From Datura wrightii (Eukaryota; Streptophyta; Magnoliopsida; Solanales; Solanaceae): 64,000 nt of DNA. The position numbers and the translations under genes are program-made. A model generated the notes under the pieces. It saw nothing but the letters and a program-made list of their open reading frames with translations, made no database searches and was not told the DNA's origin. This document shows, piece by piece, positions 48,395-60,527 of the stretch (within the stretch, counting starts at the first letter, position 1; each line of letters opens with the position of its first letter). Where the stretch lies: the NCBI GenBank assembly GCA_035772735.1, contig JASDFA010000011.1, forward strand, positions 1,116,001 through 1,180,000. Reading direction: 5' to 3'.

Positions 48395-49300
48395 AGAGAT
48401 GGCAATGGGGTGGGGCGGGTTTTATGCTATGCATGGAGAGACGGGTTTTAGGTTATGTGGGTGTGGGATGGGTTGAATTAATTTTTTAAAAATTGATGTG
48501 GGGCGTGGAGCCTTGCGGATTTATGTGGGTCTATACGGGTTAATAGTAGTCTTTTTCAAAAATGATTTTTGTTTTTGACACACAAAGTTTTTATTTAAAA
48601 AAGTATATTTTATTTGATTATCATTCTCCAAGAATTTATTTCTCTAGTTTTATCCCATCTAAATTGTCATTTCTTTTTCTCTTATGGTTTGATATTAAGA
48701 TGTGTTCAATTGATCAAAAGTTTTGAAAAATATTATTTTTAGGAAAACAAGTTTCTTGAAAATAAGGAAAATGATTTCTCCAATAAAAGTAGGAAAGACA
48801 TGTCACATTTCTCCTTCCGACCCCTCACAACCATCCACCTTATACCATCCTCATAGTTTTGTCTTAGATTCTATATGTAAATATTTTTACTTGCATACCG
48901 AACACAAAAAAATAAGTAAGAAAAAACTTGTTTTTCTAGAAAATATTTTCTTGAAAAATATTTTTCATGAAAAACATTTTCTTTTATACCAAACACACCC
49001 TAAGATTTAAAAGTGCGAAGAGTGAATTTAATTATTTAGTAATAAAAACGTTATGCTAGTAGAAATTATGCAGCTGTGATTTTTTTACAATATAAATAAA
49101 AACAGTTTTTTTTAATTAAAACATAGCAAATTATGCGGTGCGGGTCTATATGGGACGAGTTTGTATGGGGTGAAGCAGGGCAGCGCGAGTTAAAAATATC
49201 AAATTGTACTTTGCAGGGCGGGTGGAGCGAATTAAAATCTTATGAGTTTAAAAAGATTTATCCCACGACCGGACCGCATCCGCTCCATTTCCCTCCCTGA
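48395..49300. mobile_element. hAT-like MITE (AGAGATGGCAATGGGG end), interrupted
   Basis: Left end AGAGATGGCAATGGGGTGGG, then GC-rich GGGTGTGGGATGGGTTG. Right part 49130-49300 is also GC-rich (GTGCGGGTCTATATGGGACG) and ends CATTTCCCTCCCTG. The outer halves are split by the insert at 48697-49004. Confidence 0.45.
48697..49004. mobile_element. MITE nested in the preceding element
   Basis: Left AAGATGTGTTCAATTGATC and right ACCAAACACACCCTAAG are inverted ends. AAAATATTTTCTTGAAAAATA-like motifs repeat inside. The 95-codon frame at 48723-49010 lies wholly in it and is not a gene. Confidence 0.5.
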
Positions 49301-49813
49301 TCAAAATAAAATTGAAGTCAAATTTAGGGGACTTCATTTGCATTGTTTTAAGCCTTCATGGGAACACAACAAATCAAACAGCAGTTGCATTTACGTTTCC
49401 TATGGGCCACCAATATTTCCCTTTCAAGTAACCATGTTTCAAAGCCTGGATCCCTATTTCTTACAGCTAAATGCACAAACTTCAGTGCCAATTGCCAAAT
49501 GATTCCTTCCGCCCAAAGACATGGGAAATACATTAAATTCCATATCACTTACGGAGTATTTTCCTCGAAGATATTTCATTTAGTTGTCAGAACTAAAAAA
49601 GTTATAATTTTTTTTTAAAATATTAATTGTTCATTTTAGCAGATTAATTTTAATATTGTTCTTATTATTAAATAACTATATCAAACAATAGTAGTTAAAT
49701 TTAAAATTTTAAAATATAATTAATAAGAATAATTTAATAAACAAATTCCTAATAAATAATTTTTTTAAGGAGAGTATAAGTACACTTTAACGTCTATATT
49801 ATTTGTCATTTAA

Positions 49814-50163
49814 TATAAGGAAATAAATCATGAGTCTAACTCAACCCCAAAGCTAGCTTGTGAGGGGGAAAATTGCTCAAGTTCATATAAATAATCCCCA
49901 CTCATCTCATTAACCATCAATACTTTTTTCATTCTTCAACACCCCACTTCACGCTCAGAGCTAGACACCTGGTGTGTGGGCTTTAATTTGGGGCCCCAAC
50001 ATCGGGTGAGATGGATCATGCTTTGATACCATGTAAAGAAATGAATATTGGGTCTAACTCAATTCCGAAAGCTAATTTATGAAGGGAGAATTGTCCAAAT
50101 TCATATAAAGAGTTCACCCATCTTATTTACGATCGATATGAGATTTTTTTTTATTCTTCAATA
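49814..50163 (-). mobile_element. Second TRIM/SMART-type element, TSD TTTAA
   Basis: LTRs at 49814-49941 and 50032-50163 share AAATGAATAT/AAATAAATCA, TCTAACTCAA and ATTCTTCAA(C/T)A. A 90-bp internal part holds GCTTTGATACCA (50020-50031), complement of the initiator-Met primer site with one change. TTTAA flanks both ends (49809-49813, 50164-50168). Same family and orientation as 2395-2724. Confidence 0.8.
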
Positions 50164-50168
50164 TTTAA

Positions 50169-51596
50169 TATTTTTATACATTTTTTAAAGAATATATTTA
50201 TAATGATAATACATATATGTGTAATTTTATAAGGAAAGCACGAAAAATATAAAAAATATGAGAACATTCCCCTTACCTTGTGCGGGCCTACCATCGTTAA
50301 TCATAAGACTATTCGCCTAGACTATCTGTATCTCTTCCTTAAATATTTAATTAAATACTTAATTAATTAGAGCAGTAAAGATAAATTTTTAAAAAATAAA
50401 TAAATTACTTTTTGTGTTTCTGAAAAGTCAAAATATTTTGAAAATCAATTTAGTTTGCCAGACTAATGTATGGGTTTGAAGGTAGTAATAAAACAAAGGT
50501 TTTAATTATTTCAATCTTTTTAAAGCATTTTTGGTCTGGATTTTCCTTTCTGCTTTTAGGTGTTCTGTTCTTTGTCTTTTGATTTTTTTTTTTCTATTGA
50601 ATAATACACATTTCACGTTATCCACTTTTGCTACAGAAATTAACTTATAAGAATATAGAAAATAAGATAGCAATTATTTTGCTCTAATTATATGCATTGC
50701 TATTCATATTAGTTGATTCTATTGTTATATTCACATTGATAAAAAGTAACTCAAATTTAAATTAATTACGTTACTTAGTTATAACCTCATTCTAAATAAT
50801 TTAACTGATCGAATGGTTTTGGCTAATCCATTTTGGCAACTAAAGTGTTCATAAAGTTACTTTCATTATTTAAAACGAACAAACATTATATAATTTAATC
50901 TCATAACTAATTTTATGTTGTATTTAAATATGCCTTCACAAGTGAAAGTGAAATGACCATCCACTTGTTTGTCAATTGTCATCGTCACGCAAAATTTGGC
51001 ACCATTCGACGAAATTAATTAACGAAATGATTTAAGTTAAGATGATATTTTAATAGTACAAAAAAGACAAACATTCATCAGCTTGAAAGAGTTGAAAATT
51101 TACTTCCTCCATTTACTTTTATTTGTTATTATATTAAAAACACATATTAAAAAAAATATTTTTTATATATTATTATTAATTATAAATATTATATTAAAAT
51201 ATTCATATTAATTATTACAGTATTTTTTAAAAAGCGTATAAAATTTAAATTAAATAAGTAAAAATTAATGGAATGAATATTTAGCACACAAAATAAAGTC
51301 TGTGAATTCACGGACCGTGATTAACTGATCAAAGAGGTCTTTAATCAATTCATATGATTAATTTTTAGGCTAATAAATACTCTTCTTTGGTAAAGGGACA
51401 CTAATCTAAAAGGCAGAAAAAGGAGAGGACCGGGGTAGGGAATATGTTCTTTTTGAATAATGATAACGTAAAGTTTTAATTTCATTATTAAAACAGTGAT
51501 GCTAAATGATTATAATTTTGTGTTCATAATTTGGTCATAAATGTAAAAAGATTATATTAGTTTTTTTAAAAAAAAATAAAATTAGATATTTATTAA
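50169..51596. other. Intergenic, with one AT-rich MITE-like segment
   Basis: No gene. 51108-51280 starts CTTCCTCCATTTACTTTTAT and ends AAGTAAAAATTAATGGAATG, probably another short Stowaway-like copy. Confidence 0.4.
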
Positions 51597-51861
51597 TTCA
51601 TCTGTTTTCATTTTAATTGTTAGGATATGATTTGCACATTCATTAAGAAAAAATTAATGGAGATGATAATTTGACTAATATAATCCTATTAATTTTTTAA
51701 AAACATACAATAATGATTCTTTTTATATTTTAAAATGACTTTAAGTACTAAGTGTAGATTGAAAAAAACATAATTAATTATCTCTTAAATTTTGAAATTT
51801 GCAAGTATTTTGAAACAACTAATTTTAGTATACCTAGCAATTAAAATAAAATAAAGGAAGT
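51597..51861. repeat. Stowaway-like MITE, second family
   Basis: Left TTTTCATTTTAATTGTTAGG and right CTAGCAATTAAAATAAAATA are inverted. It is about 80% alike to 52565-52822 by eye, in the same orientation. Confidence 0.6.
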
Positions 51862-52564
51862 AATAACAATTAATAAATAAATTAAAAAGACATTTTAAAT
51901 TTTTTTTTAAAAATTTTTAAAAACTAGTTCATAAAGTGAACAGAAAATTATGGCCACAATCCTCGTGGTCATTTGAATTTTTCCTAAAACAAATGCGTGA
52001 TTAAGATTGAATATACTGGGTAAAGAATACACAAATTAGAAATACCTTGGTTCACAACAACTTATGCGGGAATTAATTAATAACATGAGAATTTACGGGA
52101 TTGTAATATAATTATTATGAATGCATGGTGGATTGTTTTTTATTGAATAATTTAAAATATTTAAATAAGCAAAGAATGTATAATTTTAAATATTTAAATA
52201 ATATTTAAATGCAAAAAGAAAATATTCTTACTTTTACGAGGGCTAGTTATGTCATTTTACTGAAGTATGACCCATTATAATAAGTTAATCATTAATCTTC
52301 ATTTTTACTATACTAAACTATAAGCAAATATTTATAATTGGCTTTAGGTAATTAATCTCATATATTTTAATATATATATAATATTTTAGTTGTCTCTTTA
52401 ATAAAAATAAAAGTTCACAACATTTGTCACTTTAAAAAGTCAAATCTACATTAATTATTTTTTCCCAATTCCATCATTTTTAATCCAAGAAGGCATATAT
52501 TCATTAATTACTTATTTAATGAAGAAATTAGAATAATTTAGTCAAACATTCTTATAATTAACGA
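51862..52564. other. Intergenic, no gene seen
   Basis: AT-rich, non-coding. Confidence 0.4.
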
Positions 52565-52822
52565 TATTAAATTGTCATTTTAATTGGTAAGATAAGATTT
52601 GCACACTCATTAAGAAAAAATTAATAAGAATAATAATTTGACTAATATAATCCTATTAATTTTTTAGAAATATATAATGATAATTCTTTTTACATTTTAA
52701 AACGACTTTAAGTATTAAGGATAAAATTAAAAAAATATGATCAATTATCTCCTGAATTTTAAAACTAGCAATTATTTGAAATAACTATTTTTATACCTAA
52801 CAATTAAAATGAAATGGAGGGA
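52565..52822. repeat. Stowaway-like MITE, second family
   Basis: Left TTGTCATTTTAATTGGTAAG and right CCTAACAATTAAAATGAAATG then GGAGGGAATAAT. Better right end than its neighbour at 51597-51861. Confidence 0.65.
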
Positions 52823-53258
52823 ATAATATTCTTCCCGGATATCCAATACTTTTGAACAAGTAAATAGTACAGGAAAGGAGTAATATATCACATAAGCCAA
52901 ATTAATATCTTAAATTTCATATTCATTTTAAAATTAGGACAAAGTAAAAAAGATTTGAGATTTTTACATAAATAATCAATTAAATTTACTGTTTATATGT
53001 ATAGTAATTATTGTTTTTACTTATTTTTCCGCGTGAGTCAAATTTTCAATCTATCCATTGATGACAGAAATGCTTAACCACGAAAATAAACCTCACTTGT
53101 CGGTTATTTTTAGTTTAAATAATTGGGCGGGCGATTATTTTGATACATACAAACAAACAAACAAACCGCCCGTTAACTCTGTTTCTTTCCCCCACTTTTC
53201 TCTCTCACTCATTGTTACACACACCTACTATGCCCACTTAACACTCCTCTTTCGCCTT

Positions 53259-53265
53259 TATAAAT
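53259..53265 (+). promoter_or_regulatory. TATA box of the serine carboxypeptidase gene
   Basis: TATAAAT, 60 bp before the start codon at 53326, in a context free of other genes. It implies a short leader of roughly 30-35 nt. Confidence 0.55.
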
Positions 53266-53325
53266 CTCAACTGCATACAAATCCATTTCTTCACTGGAAA
53301 AAAACCGCAAATCCAATCTCTAAGA

Positions 53326-56300
53326 ATGCCTTCGCATTTCTCTCTTCTCTTTCTCACTCTGCTTTTTCTATCTGTTTCTTTATCTTTCTCATCAACCGTA
53401 AAGTCTAATGATGCTAATGATGGTGACTTTTTCTCATCTTCTGCTCCGGAATTTCCCATTACAATGGCGGAAAAGCTAATCAGGCAACTTAATTTGTTCC
53501 CTAAACACGAAATCAACAAGGCTGCAGCAGAAACAGGGGATTCTGGAGCGTCTACTGAACAGAGTCTCTTTGAGAAGAAATTGAATTTATCTTATATCGG
53601 TGATTCTGGAGCCACTATTCAAGATTTGGGTCATCATGCTGGTTATTATCGTCTTCCACACACTAAAGACGCAAGGTTTGAATTGGACTATTTTATGTGC
53701 AGATTGTTCTTCATTGATTAAAAAGAAGAATTACTAATGAGTCCATACATGTTTGGCGATTTTTTATGTGAATTCGGCGGGTGGATCGTCCCCTTTTCTA
53801 TGGGTTCCCACCGACCCAGTGACACATCTATCACGCCCCTTCTCTTTCTCCGATCATAAAGCCCCTTGATCCTTTTATTTGTCTTTCATCCTGCTTTTTT
53901 TAATTCAAAAAAAAAGAGGGGCAAAGCTTTCATCCTTTCTTTACTAAGTAACTTTAGCCTTAGATATCCTTTTCAAAATGGACTGTCCGTCTGACCCATC
54001 TAATAGGTTAATCTTTTCATTAGGCTCTCCTGTTTGATCTATAACATTGGTATCGGAGCAAGTTAATCAACTGACTATGACTCGGGTGTTTGGACCCAAG
54101 AGGAGGTGCCAGCCGTGACCACCAAGGTCGTTGGTCCTCGAGGGAGGGCGATTTTATATGTCAATTGCCCTTGTTGATTAGAAAGTGAAATATCAATAAC
54201 TAGTCTTTGGATTGGGCTCGCATGTTTATTAAATGTTCATTTTACTCCAAAAAAGAATCATGGGTATTATTAATTAATGCTATATTATCTGTTCTTTTTG
54301 TTAAATTAAAAAAAAATTGTTTTGCAGGATGTTTTATTTCTTCTTTGAATCGAGAAGCAGGAAGAATGATCCAGTTGTTATATGGCTAACAGGAGGGCCT
54401 GGATGTAGCAGTGAATTGGCTGTATTTTATGAAAATGGACCTTTCAAAATTGCAGACAACATGTCTCTTGTCTGGAATGATTTTGGCTGGGACAAGGTTC
54501 TTGTTTTCTTCCTTTTTCGTTTTTTTCTTTTTTTTTTAATTTAAATTTATTTATTTATTTATAGATTTTACCCGACTAAATTTCAAAAAGTTGATAGATC
54601 TTTTGAAGATGGTAAAAGAATTCCCTCCATGTCTTTTTTGTTTTTCAACCTTTCTCCATCTGTCCATCATGCAAAGTACCTTTCACTTACTAGCATTTTT
54701 TTTTTCATTTTTTTGGGACACTTACTCTTCATTAGTTGGGACTTCTAGAAATTCAAAAGTAGTTCACCCTTTTTGACATCAATGGCTAGCTTCTTTTTGT
54801 TCAAGTTGGACCAATAGCATGTAAAAATAAGGCAGGTTAGCTGTTACGACAAGTTAAAATATAATCCTAAAACCGTATTAGTTAAAGAATTATAATAGGA
54901 GTTAAATTGCAAATTGACAGGTCTCAAATCTTATATACGTTGATCAACCAACTGGAACTGGTTTTAGTTATAGTTCAAATGAAGATGACATTCGTCACGA
55001 TGAAAGGGGCGTAAGCAATGATCTCTATGACTTCTTGCAGGTTCCTTCCTATTCTTTCTTTTTAGCTCGTTGAAATCTTTGAATTTACAGTTAAAATTAT
55101 ATTAATGGTAAAAATAATTCAATCATTTTCAAAATTCTAAATGCTCGTGACTCTTTTGATGATATGTGTATAGGCCTTCTTCAAGACACATCCTCAGTAT
55201 GCAAAAAATGATTTCTATATTACTGGAGAATCATATGCTGGGCATTACATTCCTGCATTTGCTTCTCGGGTTAACCAAGGAAACAAAAACAAAGAAGGAA
55301 TCTACGTAAATCTCAAGGTATTTTGTCACTCTCTTCAATTCGTTTTTACTTGTCATGTTTCGCTTCTCAATAGTCAAACTACATGAACTTTGACTGACAT
55401 TTTAAGATGTACTGAAAAAGATTGCAACTTAATAGTATTTTTTCTATAATTTTTCGAATATTGAATTAATCTAATGCAATTTAGCTTCAAAGATTGGTCA
55501 AACCGTCTCTCTAGAAGCTAAACGTGACAAGTGAGAGTGAATGGAAAAGTAACTAATTGTCTAATTTAATTTTGCTTTTAACCAGATAAGTTTTGTCTGA
55601 ATTTCTTATCATGCTAACTTAAGCAAATACATTTGTTTAGGGATTTGCCATTGGTAATGGACTCACTGATCCAGAAATCCAGTACAAAGCCTACACTGAC
55701 TATGCTCTGGATATGAAATTGATCAAAAAATCTGATTACAATGCCATAGAGAAGACATATCCAAAATGTCAACAGGCAATTAAGCTTTGTGGTAATTCCT
55801 TTTTTTAAATCCTCAAAGTTCTTCTTTTTTCATACAGCACAGCAGCTAGTGTTGACATTGGCTGTTTTCTGTGCAAATAATATTAGGAAAAGATGGCGGA
55901 ACTGCTTGTATGGCTGCATATCTTGTTTGTACAAGCATCTTCAATAAGATAATGATAGTTGCCGGTGACAAAAACGTAAGAGCAATCTCATTCTAATATT
56001 ATCCGTAAATTTTAACTTATTGTATCAGGTTATCTGTCTTATTTTAACGGTTACGTGTTAAGTATCTTTTAGGTTAGTGTACATAAGTTGAACTCATATT
56101 ATGGAATTTGTAATTTCCGAGGTGGGCACAGTACTATGATGTGCGGAAGAAATGTGAGGGTGATCTGTGCTATGACTTCTCCCAAATGGAAACTTTACTG
56201 AATGATCAAAAGGTTAGACAGGCCCTTGGTGTTGGGGATATTGAATTTGTTTCATGTAGTTCTGAAGTTTACCAGGCAATGCAATTGGACTGGATGAAAA

Positions 56301-56865
56301 ATCTTGAAGTGGGCATTCCTTCACTTCTTGAAGATGGTATCAAGCTACTTATATATGCAGGGGAATACGACCTTATCTGCAATTGGCTTGGTAAGCTCCA
56401 TTCTATCTCTGGTGACACTACGGGTTAATTTCACGTATGATCACGTATAACAGAAAAATAATACACGCTGATAAATGCTTCAGCCGGTCCTAAGAAGACC
56501 AACGAAACTAGTATTACAATTTAGACCAGAAATATTCTCAGGTTCTTTACAGTGGCAATCAATTTAAAGCTACTAATTAACAATTAAACTCTTGTTTCTT
56601 TCTATATATATGGACAGGTAATTCAAGATGGGTACATGCAATGAAATGGTCAGGGCAAAATGCATTTAGAAAAGCCACAGCAGTTTCTTTTACAGTAGAT
56701 GGTGTAGAGAAAGGAGTTCAAAAGAATCATGGGCCTTTAACTTTCCTCAAGGTCCATGATGCAGGGCATATGGTACCAATGGATCAGCCCAAGGCTGCAC
56801 TGGAAATGCTTCAGAGATGGATGCAAAATAAATTGTCTAAAGAAGGTCATCTTGCTCCTATGTGA
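53326..56865 (+). CDS. Serine carboxypeptidase (S10 family, SCPL48/49-like)
   Basis: Exons 53326-53675, 54328-54496, 54921-55040, 55174-55317, 55641-55791, 55887-55975, 56132-56390 and 56618-56865 join in phase to 509 aa. It removes C-terminal amino acids in the vacuole or outside the cell. A hydrophobic signal peptide covers residues 1 to about 23, followed by a propeptide-like part. WLTGGPGCSS is the substrate-binding loop. The triad is Ser233 (GESYAGHY), Asp421 (YAGEYDLICNW) and His478 (HDAGHMVPMDQP). Length and N-terminal region fit the Arabidopsis SCPL47-49 group rather than SCPL acyltransferases. All catalytic residues are present, so it is probably active. A TRIM-like remnant sits in intron 1, and a large LTR begins 157 bp after the stop. 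Confidence 0.93.
53750..54180 (+). mobile_element. LTR-retrotransposon (TRIM-like) remnant in carboxypeptidase intron 1
   Basis: A probable 5' LTR 53750-54046 (TGTTTGGCG...CTATAACA) is followed by TTGGTATCGGAGCA, an initiator tRNA-Met primer site with one change. About 100 bp later a purine tract (GAGGGAGGG, 54140-54148) precedes GGCGATTTTATATG, which resembles the LTR start (GGCGATTTTTTATG). The second LTR is cut short. No coding capacity. Confidence 0.5.
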
Positions 56866-57021
56866 ACAGCTTCAAACATAAGAGCTACAAACATTACTGA
56901 GACATAGTTACAAAAGATTTCAGTTTCATATATGTAAATCACAGTTTCATGTTACTCTACAATCTATCAATGAAATTGATATTTTCTTTGAGGAGAATAA
57001 CTGTTCAGCTATACCTACCGT

Positions 57022-60000
57022 TGACACCCAATTTTGAATTTTGACCTCCCGATGTCCCGCATACGCTACTTATATATGTATATTTTTATTTACCTTTTTT
57101 TATGCAATTGGTCGACTTGCATTCATACTTTTAAAATAATTAATTATTATAATTCTTGCAAAATTATTATATATATATATATATATATATATAATAAATT
57201 ATTATATAATTTATTAATTTTCTGTTATTAAGTAATCCTGTCATACATAGTATATTTCGTGTTAATATATGTAGCAGGCCTTCATTTTAAAATATATGTT
57301 ACTTATTTTTTATAAAAGATTTACATGATAATATTTACATAATGTTAATTAAGTTTTATAAATTATTTGCGTAATAATTTTACTTGAATTTATAAGTTAT
57401 TAGTAAAGTTTATATAATTTTGATAAATTAATTATGTTTCCTAGTCATTGAATTATTTACAATAACATAATATTTTATTAATTACATAATATTTACATGA
57501 TTTTATTTAAATTTTATAAATTATTTATATTGATAAAAATATTTATATAATTTTCCCATAATTTAAACTATTATGCTACCTATTTATTAAATTATTTACA
57601 AGCATAATATTTTATTAATTATATAGCAGTTATTTTAAAATTCCTTCCAATTTATTTAAAATTTAGCCTCTTTTTTTCATAAATCTGCCAATTTTAGCCA
57701 CTTTTGTCAAAATCTAGCTACATTGTAAACACAAATTCAATTCAATTGAATCTTACCCGTTAACCCGACCGGTCAAACCACCCGCTACCCCAACCCGACC
57801 CAGATTCTAAATAATTAATCCTATATGTTCATCTAAATTCAATCTCACGGCTGAGATTAAACCCTACTCATTTTTCTTATTTATCAATATTCCCCAAAAC
57901 CCTAAACTCCCATTCTCATTTCTCCCTCTTCGAGACGCCGTGCCCCCTCTCCTTTTCTTCATCTCCTCTCCTCCCCTCCTCACCACTAACGCCGCCTCCC
58001 TCCACTGAACCCTCGCTGTTTCCACCATTAATTTCAGCTACTGTTGGCCAGAAAATAACCAGACCTATCTCTGCCGCCTCTCCACGCTTTTCTTCTCCAT
58101 TTATTTTTGCTGCCACCACAAGCTCCTTCTAATTTTCTTTTCCCGCCTCAATACGAGCACTACTCGGGATCCACGAGATTCTTGTGATCTTGACGTATTG
58201 AGGTTTGAGCTTCAATTACGGGAAAAGCTTTTTCTGAAATTGTTATTTTTGCTCTATTCGTCTATTGATTCACCGGTCAGTTTTATTTATCCGTACTACT
58301 GTCGATAATAATGTGTGAATTTGCTAGTTGTTTTAGGCCTTAATGATGTCGAATTTCTTTGTTCCCTGTTATATTCTAGTAATCTGTTTGCATATTTAAA
58401 TAGCTAATCAACGAGTTAGGATTCATGGCTTCTCGAATATATATATATTAGTACCCTGTATTTGTGGTGTTACTTGTTTAACAGGTCTTTTCTAGTAATG
58501 ACATGAAGAATCGCCTGGACAGGATGGGGGTCTAGGATTTGTTCAATTAAACTATCTCTTTTGTTCTATTGTAAATTATTTATTTATTTCTTTCTTTTTC
58601 ATGAGCTGTAATTGTCATAAACAATAATAATAGTGAAAGTGGTTTTATGGGGTGGGGATTTGTATGTTTCTTTCATGCTTAACTGCTAATTAAAATCACT
58701 TAGAGAATATGCCTATAGGAACAACACATGAATATATATAGAACTCATGCCTATAGGGTCTTAATTAACTTGAAGCATGCTTATATATTTAAATTTCAGC
58801 AATACTGTCCGTAAGGATGACAACATGATTTTGCTAGAATTTATGCCCATAGAGATCAACTAGTTTGAATGAAAATTCATTTTATGAGCAATCTAGAAAT
58901 CATGCCGTTGGAGTAGGTCTTTGACATATGAATCACCTGAAAACATGCTTAAATATTCTGCTGTGTTAAAATGTTCGAATATGATTTGCATATTTTTTTT
59001 TATAATAGCATCCCGCCAAGTAGTTTCTTCGTAAACATGGCTAGAGTTAAAAGTACTTAAATCTGGTAAGAGCAGAAAGAAGTCGCAATATGTAGGTCCG
59101 ATTGATAAGAGCGTGCCCGTAATTATGCCTCTGCTCATAGTCAGGGAGAACACAATCGGTAATTTTTGTTGTGTTTAGAAGGATTAATTACTTGACCTCA
59201 TTTGTACCTAGAAATCATGCATATAGGAACCAAAGAAATTTGATGCAAAGCATGTTTATATTTGAATTCAGGGTGCCTATATGTAGAAATTATGTTTGGT
59301 CCATTGTTTATACTCTCAATTTGTTAATGATAGTAGCGTGTTCAAAAATTGTTTACATAGATATCCTGTGTATAGGCTTAAAACACCGATTTACCTACTT
59401 GTCTTAATTAAAGCATTTTTTCGGGGCATGAAGCATGTCTTACCATGTCTGCAAGAAATCAATAATCAAAATCTGCTACGTGCTAGACTGCCTGCATTAG
59501 TTTGAAATCTCGCCTATAAGATAATCACAAATTTGATTATGTTCATTAGAAATCATATTTATAGGTCTTAATCATACTTAATTACTTATTGGGGCTTATG
59601 TGGAACCTTATATGCTAACTGTTTTAAATTATTCTGTATTTTTTCTTCTTAACGTTAATTACTCCTTAAAATCCTAAGATTTCTAGACCCCAAATCTAAA
59701 TAGTTGTGCAACGCCTCTTGGACGTTAGGTGTGGGACGGGTAGGCAACTTCTAGGCCGTTAGTTTTCTTCACATAGAGCGCTTTAAGTTAATAATTAATC
59801 AACTAGGCGGGTAGCGGAAAATGATAGTCCGTGCTCGCTGGATAATACGAGCAATGTAAATCATTGCGAAGTATTATTTAAGTTGCACGGGGTGATCCCT
59901 TTAGGTTAAAATTACTCCTCCCTTTTTACGTAGAACTACGTCTGGCCTGATTCCCTTAAGGGATACGCGCCTCTTCGAGGTTCGGCCCCACAGTTAAAAG

Positions 60001-60527
60001 TTTATTTTATTTGTTTGTTTTGTTGTTGCATTTTATAATGATTATGTTTTAATAGACATTTGATTACTGCATTTTTCTTGTCTTTTATTTGTAGTGTTGG
60101 AATTGTGTATTGTAATAAAAATCGAAATAATAAAAATTGTCTTTAAATGCATATTGTCCCATTTTCTTTCTTCTCGCTTGTCCGTAAGTTTTTTTATTTA
60201 TTCACTTATTTTATCAATCTAGTTTAAAATTAAATAACGTAAGTTAAAATCAACTCTCGTTGGCTCACTAGTTAATTCCCCACATAATTAATGGATCAGC
60301 TGGGAACTATATTTGTGGACCTCGAAAGGTACCTAACACCTTTCTTTCGAAGTAATTTAAGCCCTTGCCCTAACCTGATGATGTAAGCTAATTCAAATAG
60401 ATTTGTAGCGTAGAACGGCGCCCTAACACGCCTCAAAATCGTTAGGTGGCGACTCTTCTCTTTAAATAACCTTTAAGAGATGTCACATGTTGAATCCCGC
60501 TTTTCGCGAGAAAAATAGGGCGCGACA
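57022..60527 (+). mobile_element. Probable large solo LTR, Ogre/Tat type, about 3.5 kb
   Basis: Starts TGACACCCAATTTTGAATTT and ends TTTTCGCGAGAAAAATAGGG then CGCGACA. Near the end are features I know from Ogre/Tat LTRs in dicots: GAACTACGTCTGGCCTGATT (about 59932), GATACGCGCCTC, and TTAGGTGGCGACTC shortly before the terminus. The middle has ACCCGACCGGTCAAACC and a CT-rich GC-richer block near 57900-58130. No target duplication is evident and no internal region or partner LTR is seen, so it may be truncated rather than a clean solo LTR. A (TA)n tract lies at 57167-57192. Confidence 0.55.

Noticed and set aside
58893..59505. Frames of 69-86 codons near 59 kb
   Set aside because: They lie inside the proposed Ogre/Tat-type LTR and have no similarity I recognise.
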